This document shows, piece by piece, positions 35,114 to 42,769 of a DNA stretch of 52,550 nucleotides (positions are counted from its first letter, which is position 1; each line of letters begins with the position of its first letter). Origin of the DNA: Furfurilactobacillus rossiae DSM 15814 (GTDB lineage Bacteria; Bacillota; Bacilli; Lactobacillales; Lactobacillaceae); contig NZ_AUAW01000016.1 of NCBI RefSeq assembly GCF_000428925.1, forward strand, positions 1 through 52,550, in the 5' to 3' direction. The translations under genes were made by a program, and so were the position numbers. The notes under the pieces are model-generated. The model was not told where the DNA came from. It searched no databases and was given only the letters and a program-made list of their open reading frames with translations.

Positions 35114-35860
35114 TCAGTCCTTAACAATCCAGTAACGTGAGCCGTCGCGGGTACGATCCATAAAGCCGTACTCAATGAGATAACGGCGCAACGTTACGGG
35201 GTCATCGCTAATTTTCTTTAAAATTGCAGTAATTTGTAGCTCATCCCATTCACCATCAGTTGGCAAACTTTGTGTGATGCGGTCGAGAACGACCACGATT
35301 CGCTTTTGTTTACGCGGCAAACGCTTTAAGGTCAGCTGTCCATTCGTTTCTGATAAATATTCAGCGACAGTGTTCTGCCATTCAGCGTTGGTAATTGCGA
35401 ATCGGTCATCTGGTCTGGCAACGTGACCAGGAATGGGGATGAGGGTGTCAGATTGATCATGATTGATCTCAAAGACATTGTGGTACATAGCCAAATATTG
35501 CTTGGCTTGTTTGGCTTTTTCTCGAAACGTAAATTTTTGATGGCGAATCGTAGAAGCCGAAACATTCATGTCTCGTGCAATCTCGGCATCTTTTTTACCA
35601 GTCGCAAACTCAGTTAGTAAGGCTTGTTGCTTCTCTGTTAATTGATTGTATTTTGAATCATCATGGATTAATTGGTAAGCGTTTCCTTGATGAACGTTTT
35701 GAATGTGTTGCTCAATTGCCGCTGCAGCAGCAAAAAAATGATCATTAATTTGATAAACCTGGTCGGCTTCAAACTTGGCATCGCAGTAGTTACAGTAAAA
35801 AGTATCTACTTGACGATGCCAACCTTGTTCCAACTCTTGTTGCGAGTAATTTGAAAGCAT
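35114..35860 (-). CDS. DNA-binding regulator: zinc-finger-like N-terminus, LuxR-type HTH, DUF2087 C-terminus
   Basis: A 248-residue protein. Residues 23-57 form a C2H2-like metal site (Cys23-x2-Cys26 ... His52-x4-His57). Residues about 73-115 are a LuxR/GerE-type helix-turn-helix (LTEKQQALLTEFATGKKDAE, then IARDMNVSASTIRHQKFTFR). The C-terminal 180-246 matches the DUF2087 winged-helix-like domain (PRKQKRIVVVLDRI, EWDELQITAILKKI, DPVTLRRYLIEYGFMDRT, DGSRYWI). It is probably the regulator of the leftward unit, of which it is the first gene. The start ATG 35860 has GAGGTGATA upstream, with a good promoter 25-50 bases before it. The signal it senses is unknown. Confidence 0.75.
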   Translation of the reverse strand: MLSNYSQQELEQGWHRQVDTFYCNYCDAKFEADQVYQINDHFFAAAAAIEQHIQNVHQGNAYQLIHDDSKYNQLTEKQQALLTEFATGKKDAEIARDMNVSASTIRHQKFTFREKAKQAKQYLAMYHNVFEINHDQSDTLIPIPGHVARPDDRFAITNAEWQNTVAEYLSETNGQLTLKRLPRKQKRIVVVLDRITQSLPTDGEWDELQITAILKKISDDPVTLRRYLIEYGFMDRTRDGSRYWIVKD

Positions 35861-35884
35861 ATTATCACCTCAATCAATAAACGT

Positions 35885-35913
35885 ATATTAAATGTGTTTA
35901 CTGTATTCGTCAA
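35885..35913 (-). promoter_or_regulatory. Promoter of the DUF2087/AAA-VWA unit
   Basis: On the minus strand -35 TTGACG (35908-35913) and -10 TAATAT (35885-35890), 17-base spacer. It would drive the four leftward genes down to 31961. Confidence 0.7.
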
Positions 35914-35956
35914 CACTTTTATTTTATATTGAGTTTTACTATTGAAATTGTGCTTT

Positions 35957-36006
35957 AAAAAAAGCCCGTGCAATCGCTGTTATTTCGACAGCTTTAACAC
36001 GAGTTT
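35957..36006 (-). terminator. Terminator after second xylo-oligosaccharide operon
   Basis: On the minus strand AAACTCGTG pairs with CACGGGCTTT, enclosing an inner CTGT/ACAG hairpin, then a seven-T run. It ends the GH43-MFS operon. Confidence 0.8.
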
Positions 36007-36029
36007 AATAGATGAATAAATTGAATTTG

Positions 36030-37265
36030 TTAACGCTTGACAGACTTAATGCAAAGCATGGAAATACCTCCAACTAGCGAAAAGATAAATGACACAATAA
36101 AGATGGCGGAAAATCCGAACCAGGAAATGACAAGCGCGGCAATGACAGGAGCAATGGCCTGCGTAACCGTATTGCCCAAGTTATAGACTCCAAGAAAGAA
36201 GGCTACACGATTGGGATCAGGAATAACTTCTAAATTTAGTAAATTATCCAAAGAGTTCCACACACCCATACCGATACCTGCTGAAAAGGCATAAACAATA
36301 ATTCCAACGTTGTTTCTTAGCAAAAATAAGGTAATGGCACCTAATGCCAAAAATATAGTGGAAAATGCTACAGGAAATTTGAGAATTTTAAATTTATCCG
36401 AAATAGGACCAGCAACAAAACCCATAAGAATACCGAAAATCAACATAATGGTGTTGATCAATTGAATCGAAGATTGTGTATTTGAACCACGATGAAGAAA
36501 GTCAGTCATGATGTATAAAATGTAACCAGTGATAGCGAAGTTTCCAACACCTTGAAAAAGTTTACCAATTAAAGCCAAATAGTAATCACGTCCAATGGCC
36601 CATTTAGGAAATATTTGTGTGATTTCTTTAAATGAAAATGTGCTACCTTTCTTTTCTTGATGTTTCACGTCTTCAGTACTCGAGGGTTCGTGAACAATGA
36701 GAACAGCAATTAGAGTGCCAATTAATGTGAAAATCCCAAAGAGAATGAATCCTAATCTGTACTGACTTAGGAATAAGGCCCCGATGACGGTAAAACCATT
36801 ATTTCCTAGCGCCATGCCTAATCCACCGTAGGCTGAAGAGGCTGTACCACGACCATCCTTTGGTGCTAAATCTAGCCATGCCACCATGGGTGCTACAATA
36901 AAGTTCAAAGCAGATTGTCCAATCATCCATGCAATCAACAGATACGGAATATTGGTTGCAAAGGAAGCTAGAATCATTGATAGCATGAAGACGGTTGCGC
37001 CTCCAAGAATCCACGGCGCTCTTTTTCCAAATCGTGATTTAGTCCGGTCAGATAAAGCGCCGGCAATCATATTTGAAATTGCCGCCACAATCATGCCGCA
37101 TGTAGAAAATAAGGCCACTAGATTAACCTTATTGGCCGCATTTAAGTGTTGAATTAATGCCGGCAAAAATAGGCTGTTCATAACAATGTACGGGCCTAAC
37201 CAACTAGCAGGACCAATGATTAAACCAGGAATTAAACGTTTAAGAGGGATTACTGTTTTTTTCAT
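36030..37265 (-). CDS. MFS transporter, probable oligoxyloside importer
   Basis: A 411-residue twelve-helix major facilitator. The N-terminal GLIIGPASWLGPYIVMNSLF and the loop GALSDRTKSRFGKRAPWIL resemble GPH/SLC45-type sugar:H+ symporters; LFQGVGNFAITGYILYIMTD occurs at helix 7. Specificity is inferred from linkage to the GH43 gene whose stop codon ends one base before this start region. The start ATG 37265 is used rather than the in-frame TTG seven codons upstream; AAGGCGG lies about 10 bases before it. Lower GC than the first xylose locus is noticeable by eye. Confidence 0.82.
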   Translation of the reverse strand: MKKTVIPLKRLIPGLIIGPASWLGPYIVMNSLFLPALIQHLNAANKVNLVALFSTCGMIVAAISNMIAGALSDRTKSRFGKRAPWILGGATVFMLSMILASFATNIPYLLIAWMIGQSALNFIVAPMVAWLDLAPKDGRGTASSAYGGLGMALGNNGFTVIGALFLSQYRLGFILFGIFTLIGTLIAVLIVHEPSSTEDVKHQEKKGSTFSFKEITQIFPKWAIGRDYYLALIGKLFQGVGNFAITGYILYIMTDFLHRGSNTQSSIQLINTIMLIFGILMGFVAGPISDKFKILKFPVAFSTIFLALGAITLFLLRNNVGIIVYAFSAGIGMGVWNSLDNLLNLEVIPDPNRVAFFLGVYNLGNTVTQAIAPVIAALVISWFGFSAIFIVSFIFSLVGGISMLCIKSVKR

Positions 37266-37266
37266 T

Positions 37267-38973
37267 TTATTTGTCCGCCTTTTCAATGATTCTTTCGATA
37301 ATGCTGTTATCGAGATTACTTACCTTGTAGTATTCAAAATCTGCAAAGGATTTATGCTGAAATGCATCAGTGGCGCCAATAAAATTAAATAGCCCTGTAA
37401 AGCCACCAATTTCACCGGGTTCACCATTGACGCCTTCATCAGACAGGTAAGTTGCATCAAATGCCTCGCGAATCGTTGACCAACATTTTGAACCGTTAGA
37501 CTGATATTGAAATAAAACGTTGCCGGAATGATAAATAAGTTTAAGCTGTAAAGGACCTTCGGGTATGGAGACTTCACTGAATTTATAATCATGACGTTCG
37601 CCCAGTTTTGCCTGAAGAATTCTTAGAACACGTGAGTCCTCTTTTTCACTTGGACAGATTCGGGCATATAACCAATTATTAGCATCGTAATAAAGTCCCA
37701 ATCCAGCACTCTGTGAGAAGTGATGTGGTTGGAATTCAATGGATGTTTGAACGGTATAATTTAACGAAGTCGCTCGTGTGGCCATGATTGATGGATTAAC
37801 TTGCGAAAAGAAAGAATTTCCACCGTAAATGCGAAGATGGTTTGGCGACTCTGCTGTGTTTACCCATGAAGAAGCTTGCATTCGATATGGTGTCATAAAG
37901 TGGTTATCAAACGTTACTTCATGGAAATCATCTTGAACATCTGAATCAGCAGGTTTTTGCTCAGCTATTTGAACACTTTTTGGACTTTCGACAGTGGATT
38001 TTGCAAGATTTGAACCATCGACCATCGTTAGCCAGCCTCGACTATCCCACACCATTTTTTGAAGGCCGGTTTCGCGTCCCAAGGGATTCAGTTTTGTGTT
38101 AGGCAATGGACGAGACATCAGATGTGCGATGTACCATTCATCCTCTGGCGTTTGAACCAGTGAACCATGACCTGCCTTTTGAATTTTTGAAAGTGGATTG
38201 TACATTTCAAAATGACCAGCGTCAGGGTCTCCGAGAGAAAATAGATGATGAGGGGAAGAAGTTAGAATTGGTTCATTAGTTGGGTTTGGTTCATAAGGCC
38301 CAAAAATGTTTTTAGAACGCCCCATTTCAATTCCATGAGCATAACCAGTGCCACCACTAGCTAACATCAAATAATAATAATCGTTATGGCGATATAATTG
38401 TGGAGCCTCAACACAACCACGTGTGGTGAAGCCAGTTGTAACTGAGTGCCAGCCTCCAATAATGTTGCCATTGTTCAAGTCAACTTCCGCGATGACGATA
38501 TGTCCGGGAGCTTGATATCCGACTCTAGATTCCCATTCTAGAATGGAAAGATAATGGCGACCGTCTTGATCATGAAATAAAGATGGATCAAAGCCAATTG
38601 ACGTGAGATAGATTGGCTTTGACCAAGGGCCTTTAATATCGTCCGCCCACATTGCAAAGGAATCCGCGTTGAATTCACGCCCCGCCATGTTTTGCATGTG
38701 AGAATAGGCAAGCCAATATTTATTAGTTTTTTTATCAAATGATAAGTGTGGGGCCCATATGCCAGCTGGTGTATTTGTGCCACGAAGGTTAACTTCATCG
38801 TGTTTTAAAACCTGGGTAAGGAGCCCCCAGTTGGCTAAATTGGTCGAATGAAATATCTGAATTGCTGGATTCCAGTGGAAAGTCGATGTGGCAATATAAT
38901 AGTCTCCGCCGACTCGAATGATTGATGGGTCGGGTGCCATACCAGAAATAATTGGATTGTGAATGATTGACAT
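37267..38973 (-). CDS. GH43 beta-xylosidase/alpha-arabinofuranosidase-like enzyme, second copy
   Basis: A 568-residue cytosolic GH43 enzyme with no signal peptide, only distantly similar to the one at 19440. The general base Asp15 is in GMAPDPSIIRVGGDYYIA, the modulating Asp in SIGFDPSLFHDQDG and the general acid Glu in TRGCVEAPQLYRHND. A C-terminal beta-sandwich starts near 350 and ends in a short coiled tail (SNLDNSIIERIIEKADK). It probably cleaves xylose or arabinose from substituted oligosaccharides. The ribosome binding site is weak (GGGG about 12 bases upstream of ATG 38973). First gene of a two-gene operon with the MFS importer, divergent from an AraC regulator. Confidence 0.9.
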   Translation of the reverse strand: MSIIHNPIISGMAPDPSIIRVGGDYYIATSTFHWNPAIQIFHSTNLANWGLLTQVLKHDEVNLRGTNTPAGIWAPHLSFDKKTNKYWLAYSHMQNMAGREFNADSFAMWADDIKGPWSKPIYLTSIGFDPSLFHDQDGRHYLSILEWESRVGYQAPGHIVIAEVDLNNGNIIGGWHSVTTGFTTRGCVEAPQLYRHNDYYYLMLASGGTGYAHGIEMGRSKNIFGPYEPNPTNEPILTSSPHHLFSLGDPDAGHFEMYNPLSKIQKAGHGSLVQTPEDEWYIAHLMSRPLPNTKLNPLGRETGLQKMVWDSRGWLTMVDGSNLAKSTVESPKSVQIAEQKPADSDVQDDFHEVTFDNHFMTPYRMQASSWVNTAESPNHLRIYGGNSFFSQVNPSIMATRATSLNYTVQTSIEFQPHHFSQSAGLGLYYDANNWLYARICPSEKEDSRVLRILQAKLGERHDYKFSEVSIPEGPLQLKLIYHSGNVLFQYQSNGSKCWSTIREAFDATYLSDEGVNGEPGEIGGFTGLFNFIGATDAFQHKSFADFEYYKVSNLDNSIIERIIEKADK

Positions 38974-39041
38974 AGAAATTTATACCCCATTTCGTAAAAG
39001 TCATGATTGTCCTTTTACTTAAGAACAGGCAAATACTATTA

Positions 39042-39055
39042 TGAAAGCGGATACA
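39042..39055. promoter_or_regulatory. cre site between GH43 and AraC genes
   Basis: TGAAAGCGGATACA differs from the cre consensus TGWAANCGNTNWCA at one core position. It lies within the spacer of a possible leftward promoter (TTGATA-17-TAGTAT on the minus strand) and before the AraC -10, so CcpA could repress both directions. Confidence 0.6.
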
Positions 39056-39063
39056 TATCAATG

Positions 39064-39091
39064 TATAATATTAGTTGTGTCGAGAAACTAA
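39064..39091 (+). promoter_or_regulatory. AraC-gene promoter -10 and XylR-like operator
   Basis: A perfect -10 TATAAT (39064-39069) is followed by TTAGT-N11-ACTAA at 39071-39091, overlapping the expected start of transcription. Arms and 11-base spacing equal those of the site at 24169-24189. This suggests that XylR represses the AraC-type activator gene. Confidence 0.6.
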
Positions 39092-39131
39092 CGTTAAAAA
39101 GTAAAAAAAGTGTGTTTAGAGGCGTAAATAA

Positions 39132-39926
39132 ATGACTAATCATTATGAGACTGTAATTCCTAATCTAGATATTGGCGTTCGCTTTTATGAATCGAAGGTA
39201 AATGTCAGCGATTACGTGCCCTTTCACTGGCACAATAGTATTGAGTTAGTTTGCGTGCTAGAAGGCAAATTGACTTTTACCGTGGGTGGCAAGGCCTTCG
39301 AAATTGGCCCAAATCAATTTATGATTGTATCCTCAGGGGTCGTCCACGATGTTACCAATACACCTAACCATGCTTTTGTTTTGCAAATACCATTAGACTT
39401 TATTAGTACTTACGTTGGTAACCCCGAAAAGGTACACTTTCAAAATGGCGATCCGAAATCAAAAGCGTATCAACGGATATTAGAATTATTTATCCGACTG
39501 AATAGAACCGTTCAGTTAAAACAACCTGGATACTTGTTTGATTGCGGTGTAATAATCCTTTTAATGATTAAAATACTGATTCTAGATTTTTCAAATGGAC
39601 AAACTAATGAAATAGATAATAAGGGTGTTATTAAAGAAATAATTGCGTTTATTGATGCCAGTTATTCGAAATCAATTACGCTCTCAAGTTTGGCAAGTCA
39701 GTTTGGTTACAACGCAAGCTATTTATCACGATTATTTAAAAGGCAAACTGGAATTACACTTGGACGCTATTTGTATAGTATTCGCTTGAGTGCATTTCAT
39801 CGGGATTTGACAACGAGTGCGGAATCAATTGAGAAATTATACGAACAAAATGGTCTTAGAAATCCTGGATTGGCACGGAAATTATACAAACAAACGTATG
39901 GTGTGTTGCCGCACAAACTTAGGTGA
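39132..39926 (+). CDS. AraC-family regulator of the second xylo-oligosaccharide locus
   Basis: A 264-residue regulator. The N-terminal cupin domain (about 20-110) has VPFHWHNSIELVCVLEGKLT and FEIGPNQFMIVSSGVVHDV. The C-terminal pair of helix-turn-helices (about 165-262) has ITLSSLASQFGYNASYLSRL, FKRQTGITLGRYLYSIRLS and a second HTH ending in KQTYGVLPHKLR. It probably activates the divergent GH43-MFS operon when an oligosaccharide binds the cupin. The start ATG 39132 follows AGAGGCG. Its own promoter carries a XylR-like operator and a cre site, giving a layered control. Confidence 0.88.
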   Translation: MTNHYETVIPNLDIGVRFYESKVNVSDYVPFHWHNSIELVCVLEGKLTFTVGGKAFEIGPNQFMIVSSGVVHDVTNTPNHAFVLQIPLDFISTYVGNPEKVHFQNGDPKSKAYQRILELFIRLNRTVQLKQPGYLFDCGVIILLMIKILILDFSNGQTNEIDNKGVIKEIIAFIDASYSKSITLSSLASQFGYNASYLSRLFKRQTGITLGRYLYSIRLSAFHRDLTTSAESIEKLYEQNGLRNPGLARKLYKQTYGVLPHKLR

Positions 39927-39970
39927 AAGATCCTGTGAATCGAAAGCGAATGTTTTTAAAGTAATGACAT

Positions 39971-40024
39971 AAATACAAGTACCCCCTGTTCTCTTTTTTT
40001 CGGGAACAGGGGGTACTTGTATTT
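39971..40024. terminator. Bidirectional terminator between AraC and deformylase genes
   Basis: A perfect 21-bp stem: AAATACAAGTACCCCCTGTT plus C at 39971-39991 pairs with 40004-40024. T-rich loop, with A and T tracts at both ends. It serves the convergent genes. Confidence 0.92.
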
Positions 40025-40052
40025 AATATGGGTTTCAAAATAAACTGAGGTT

Positions 40053-40463
40053 TTAAATCAAAATCCCGTCACAGTGGTCGATTTCGTGCTGAATAATCTG
40101 TGCGGTAAAGTCGGTGAAACTAGCAGTCTTTGTCTGCCAGTCGGATGTTTGATAGCGAACAGTGATGTTGTGATAGCGTTTTGTGGGACGTTGGCCAGGA
40201 AGTGAGAGGCAACCTTCTGTTGTTTGGTAGGGGGCACTTTGGGTCGTGATGACAGGATTAATCATCGGAATCTGCATAGGGCCAAGTTGATAGACAATGA
40301 TGCGTTTTGGCCGCCCAATCATGTTTGCGGCCATGCCAACGCAGTTATCCTGGTGAGCTTTTAATGTATCTAGCAGATCTGTGACAATTTGCTGATCAGT
40401 CTTTGTGGCAGGCATTGCAGGACGTTTTAATGTTGCAATATCGGTATTAATTGGTTGAATCAT
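40053..40463 (-). CDS. def: Peptide deformylase paralogue with altered motif 1
   Basis: A 136-residue deformylase-family protein that would remove N-formyl groups from nascent proteins. Motif 2 EGCLSLPG (metal Cys) and motif 3 QHEIDHCDG (HExxH) are intact. Motif 1 reads VGMAANMIG instead of GxGLAAxQ: the oxyanion-hole Gln is replaced by Met, so activity may be altered. It matches the short PDF-like group found beside a canonical Def in Gram-positive bacteria. The start ATG 40463 follows GAGG. It lies 77 bases behind the ArsR gene on the same strand, suggesting metal-dependent expression. Confidence 0.85.
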   Translation of the reverse strand: MIQPINTDIATLKRPAMPATKTDQQIVTDLLDTLKAHQDNCVGMAANMIGRPKRIIVYQLGPMQIPMINPVITTQSAPYQTTEGCLSLPGQRPTKRYHNITVRYQTSDWQTKTASFTDFTAQIIQHEIDHCDGILI

Positions 40464-40540
40464 AAATAACCTCATTTGATTGACAAAGTTGTAACACATG
40501 CTAAAACACACATATGAAATAATTAACATATACTTTGATA

Positions 40541-40876
40541 CTATTCGTTATGTTTTTTCCCGCGAACGACATGGTCTGCATGGGCCAGTGTTTCAGTCAC
40601 GATATCTAAAATATGGGGGTCATCTAGTTGATAGTAATTGGCTTTACCAACACGTTTTGCGGTGACCAATTGATGTTTGCGCAGAAGGGCGAGCTGGTGA
40701 GAAACAACAGATTGTTCAAGTCCAAGTAATTCACTCAGGTCGTTAACATTTAGTTCACGTTGTTCCAATACGTACAAAATTTGTAGTCGTGATGGATTAC
40801 TGAGTAGTTTAAAAATACGGGTCGATTCATTCAAATGAAATGAGTCAATCAGAATTGGTTCTTTGGAATTTGTCAT
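40541..40876 (-). CDS. ArsR/SmtB-family metal sensor, CzrA/NmtR-like
   Basis: A 111-residue repressor. The winged helix has [39 protein letters not shown] and the wing [13 protein letters not shown]. The last helix carries Asp86, His88, His99 and His102, i.e. D-x-H-x10-H-x2-H, the alpha-5 zinc/cobalt site of CzrA; the alpha-3 Cys site of CadC is absent. It should release DNA on binding Zn2+, Co2+ or related ions. The start ATG 40876 follows GAGAGGA. It is divergent from cadD and upstream of the deformylase gene; a CATATCATATG dyad lies between. Confidence 0.88.
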   Translation of the reverse strand: MTNSKEPILIDSFHLNESTRIFKLLSNPSRLQILYVLEQRELNVNDLSELLGLEQSVVSHQLALLRKHQLVTAKRVGKANYYQLDDPHILDIVTETLAHADHVVRGKKHNE

Positions 40877-40893
40877 AACGAATCCTCTCGTTT

Positions 40894-40904
40894 CATATCA
40901 TATG
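40894..40904. promoter_or_regulatory. Putative ArsR operator between arsR-like gene and cadD
   Basis: The perfect palindrome CATAT-C-ATATG, followed by TTGA, lies in the 80-base divergent gap. CATATGTT also occurs next to the palindrome at 42398 before the cation transporter gene, which may indicate one regulon. Confidence 0.45.
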
Positions 40905-40956
40905 TTGAGTTTAGCATGACGCGGGAATCGCGTAAATATCAGTTAGGAGGCAGTGC

Positions 40957-41577
40957 ATGTTTCAAGCAATCTTAACCGGAGCGACCGTCTACATTTCGAC
41001 GAGGATTGATTACCTCGTGATTTTAATGATCATCTTTGGTTTGACACGTCGATCTGATAAGTGGCTGGTGTACTTTGGGAATCTGCTCGGTACGACGATG
41101 TTAGTCAGCGTGAGTTTGATTTTAGCACTGATATTGGGTTTCGTACTCAATGAATGGGTGCTTGGACTCTTAGGTCTTATTCTTGTGCTAATAGGGTTCA
41201 AGCAACTGTTTTTTGGCGACAATGATGATGATCATGCCATCGAAAATCGAATGAAAAAGAAGGCAAGCGTGATTATTAATGTTGACATTGTCACAATTGC
41301 AACGTGTGGTCCTGATAACATCGGCATTTATTTCCCGATTTTCACGCACACTCAACCAAATGAAATCGTCATTATTCTGTTAACATTTCTTGTGATGTTG
41401 ACTGTATTCTGGTTGGCAGGGTATTAGTTGGTTAGAATTCCTGGCGTAGCAGGCTTCTTGAACCGTTTGAGTCGTTACATTATCAGTATCGTCTATATTA
41501 GTTTAGGTTTATATATTATGTGGGACAGCGGCACGCTGAGTCACTTTGTGTCAGCTGCAGTTGCATTAATCAGTTAG
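40957..41577 (+). pseudogene. cadD: cadD cadmium-resistance transporter, interrupted by in-frame TAG
   Basis: The frame reads through 206 codons, the normal CadD length, except for TAG at codon 157 (41425-41427). Residues 1-156 contain five helices, ILTGATVYISTRIDYLVILM and the cytosolic IINVDIVTIATCGPDNIGIY. After the stop the frame continues without gap as LVRIPGVAGFLNRLSRYIIS and YISLGLYIMWDSGTLSHF, the family's last helix. Functional relatives read GYLLVRIPG here, so a single TTG-to-TAG change explains the stop. The 156-residue product lacks the final helix and is probably inactive unless suppressed. The start ATG 40957 follows AGGAGG. Confidence 0.82.
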
Positions 41578-41596
41578 TTGTAGCAAACGAAAATTG

Positions 41597-41646
41597 AGCC
41601 CGGCAATTGTTGACGAAAATGATCGTCGCAACTGCCGGGTTCTTTT
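41597..41646 (+). terminator. Terminator after cadD
   Basis: GCCCGGCAATTGTTGACGA pairs with TCGTCGCAACTGCCGGGTT around AAATGA, followed by CTTTT. It is placed after the second stop (41577), i.e. it belongs to the full-length cadD frame. Confidence 0.8.
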
Positions 41647-41685
41647 GATTGTTTGATTATTGTGAAGTAAGTACATTCAGCACGC

Positions 41686-42312
41686 TTAGTCTTTACCACG
41701 ACCTGCTTGGAAAGATTCCCAGCCCTCACTGACAATAAAGTAAACCAGCACAAGTGCGGCCACAGAGTCGGCCCACCACCAACCGAATAGCGCGGTTAGA
41801 ACGCCACCGACTAATACAGTAGCAGCCATATAAGCACAGGTGATATTGCACATCCCATCTTCCGCTAAAGCAGCTGAATGAAGTGCCTTGCCTAACGCGC
41901 GTTTGCGCAAAGTTAGAAATGGCATCAAGATAACGGACGCAATGGCGATTGCAATGCCGGAAAAACTTTGGTCTGCGGCTTGATGTGTGACTAAATTGAA
42001 CAGCGAAACGCCAATGACATAGACGGATAGTAACAGGAGAACCGAGCCGACGATTAGTGAAGAGCGACGTTCAGCACGATTAATTTCGCTCTGACTTGCG
42101 CCATTTGCTTCTTTACGTAAACGCCAAATCAGTGTGCTACCTGAAATAATTTCTAAAAAACTGTCCAATCCAAAAGCAATTAATAATATTGAATGTGCCG
42201 TAATACCGGAGTAAAGACCGACTAGGAATTCAAATGCCATCCAGCCGGTTGAAAAGTACTCCGTGCGAATGCTTCGACGAACAAGCATGTTTGAATCAGC
42301 GTTATTTTGCAT
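41686..42312 (-). CDS. Small cation-efflux (CDF-like) membrane protein
   Basis: A 208-residue membrane protein with five to six helices and no cytosolic metal-binding domain. RTEYFSTGWMAFEFLVGLYS opens helix 1, FGLDSFLEIISGSTLIWRL matches the CDF helix-2 region, and ALAEDGMCNITCAYMAA followed by WADSVAALVLVYFIV gives the HxxxD/DxxxD-like helix-5 pair with Asp and Ser/Asp at the expected places. It probably exports a divalent metal; a pair of cysteines in CNITC is unusual. The start ATG 42312 follows GAGGAG. A perfect 16-bp palindrome lies upstream, consistent with control by the nearby ArsR protein. Confidence 0.75.
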   Translation of the reverse strand: MQNNADSNMLVRRSIRTEYFSTGWMAFEFLVGLYSGITAHSILLIAFGLDSFLEIISGSTLIWRLRKEANGASQSEINRAERRSSLIVGSVLLLLSVYVIGVSLFNLVTHQAADQSFSGIAIAIASVILMPFLTLRKRALGKALHSAALAEDGMCNITCAYMAATVLVGGVLTALFGWWWADSVAALVLVYFIVSEGWESFQAGRGKD

Positions 42313-42397
42313 ATTCTTTCTCCTCAATCGAGCCATTCAACGGACAACCTAATCTGAGGTTCAAATGGGGTTGCTTTAAACATGTTATTTTATTCAT

Positions 42398-42413
42398 ATG
42401 TTAATATTAACAT
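42398..42413. promoter_or_regulatory. Perfect 16-bp palindrome upstream of the cation-efflux gene
   Basis: ATGTTAATATTAACAT, 85 bases before the leftward start codon in an AT-rich 457-base gap (42313-42769). Its symmetry fits an ArsR-family operator. The rest of the gap holds only the PurR boxes described separately. Confidence 0.5.
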
Positions 42414-42560
42414 TACAGTTCAGATTCGTAAACAACAATATTAAGTGCTGAAAATGGGCAAACTACGAATTTGCCGAAAAGAATGAGATAACGCTTGAAT
42501 TAATTTTATTGGTATGGAAGAAAATAAATATGACGAAATTCTTTTGACGTGAACTGACGT

Positions 42561-42742
42561 AAAACACGAACTTTATTGATAATCTAAGTAGAAAATAAAA
42601 CAGAAACCATTTTTTTGCGTGAAACATTGTAATTGGCTGTCAAAACGACAAAAAGTGATTGCATTTTGGTTTTTAAATGAGTACGATGTCTGTATTGAAC
42701 ACGAACTAATATCGCAATAAATAATTGTATTATTCGTGTTTA
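42561..42742 (+). promoter_or_regulatory. Three PurR boxes upstream of purine permease
   Basis: AAAACACGAACTTTA at 42561-42575, AACACGAACTAATA at 42698-42711, and the inverted ATTATTCGTGTTTA at 42729-42742. Each carries the CACGAA core of the Gram-positive PurBox. The last two face each other 17 bases apart, the typical PurR arrangement. PurR repression relieved by PRPP is expected. The PurR gene is not in this window. Confidence 0.7.
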
Positions 42743-42769
42743 TAAAAATAATTATGATGGGGTGACATA

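Noticed and set aside
41425-41427. Selenocysteine or pyrrolysine recoding of the cadD stop
   Set aside because: The codon is TAG, lactobacilli are not known to use pyrrolysine, and relatives have leucine here; a point mutation is more likely.
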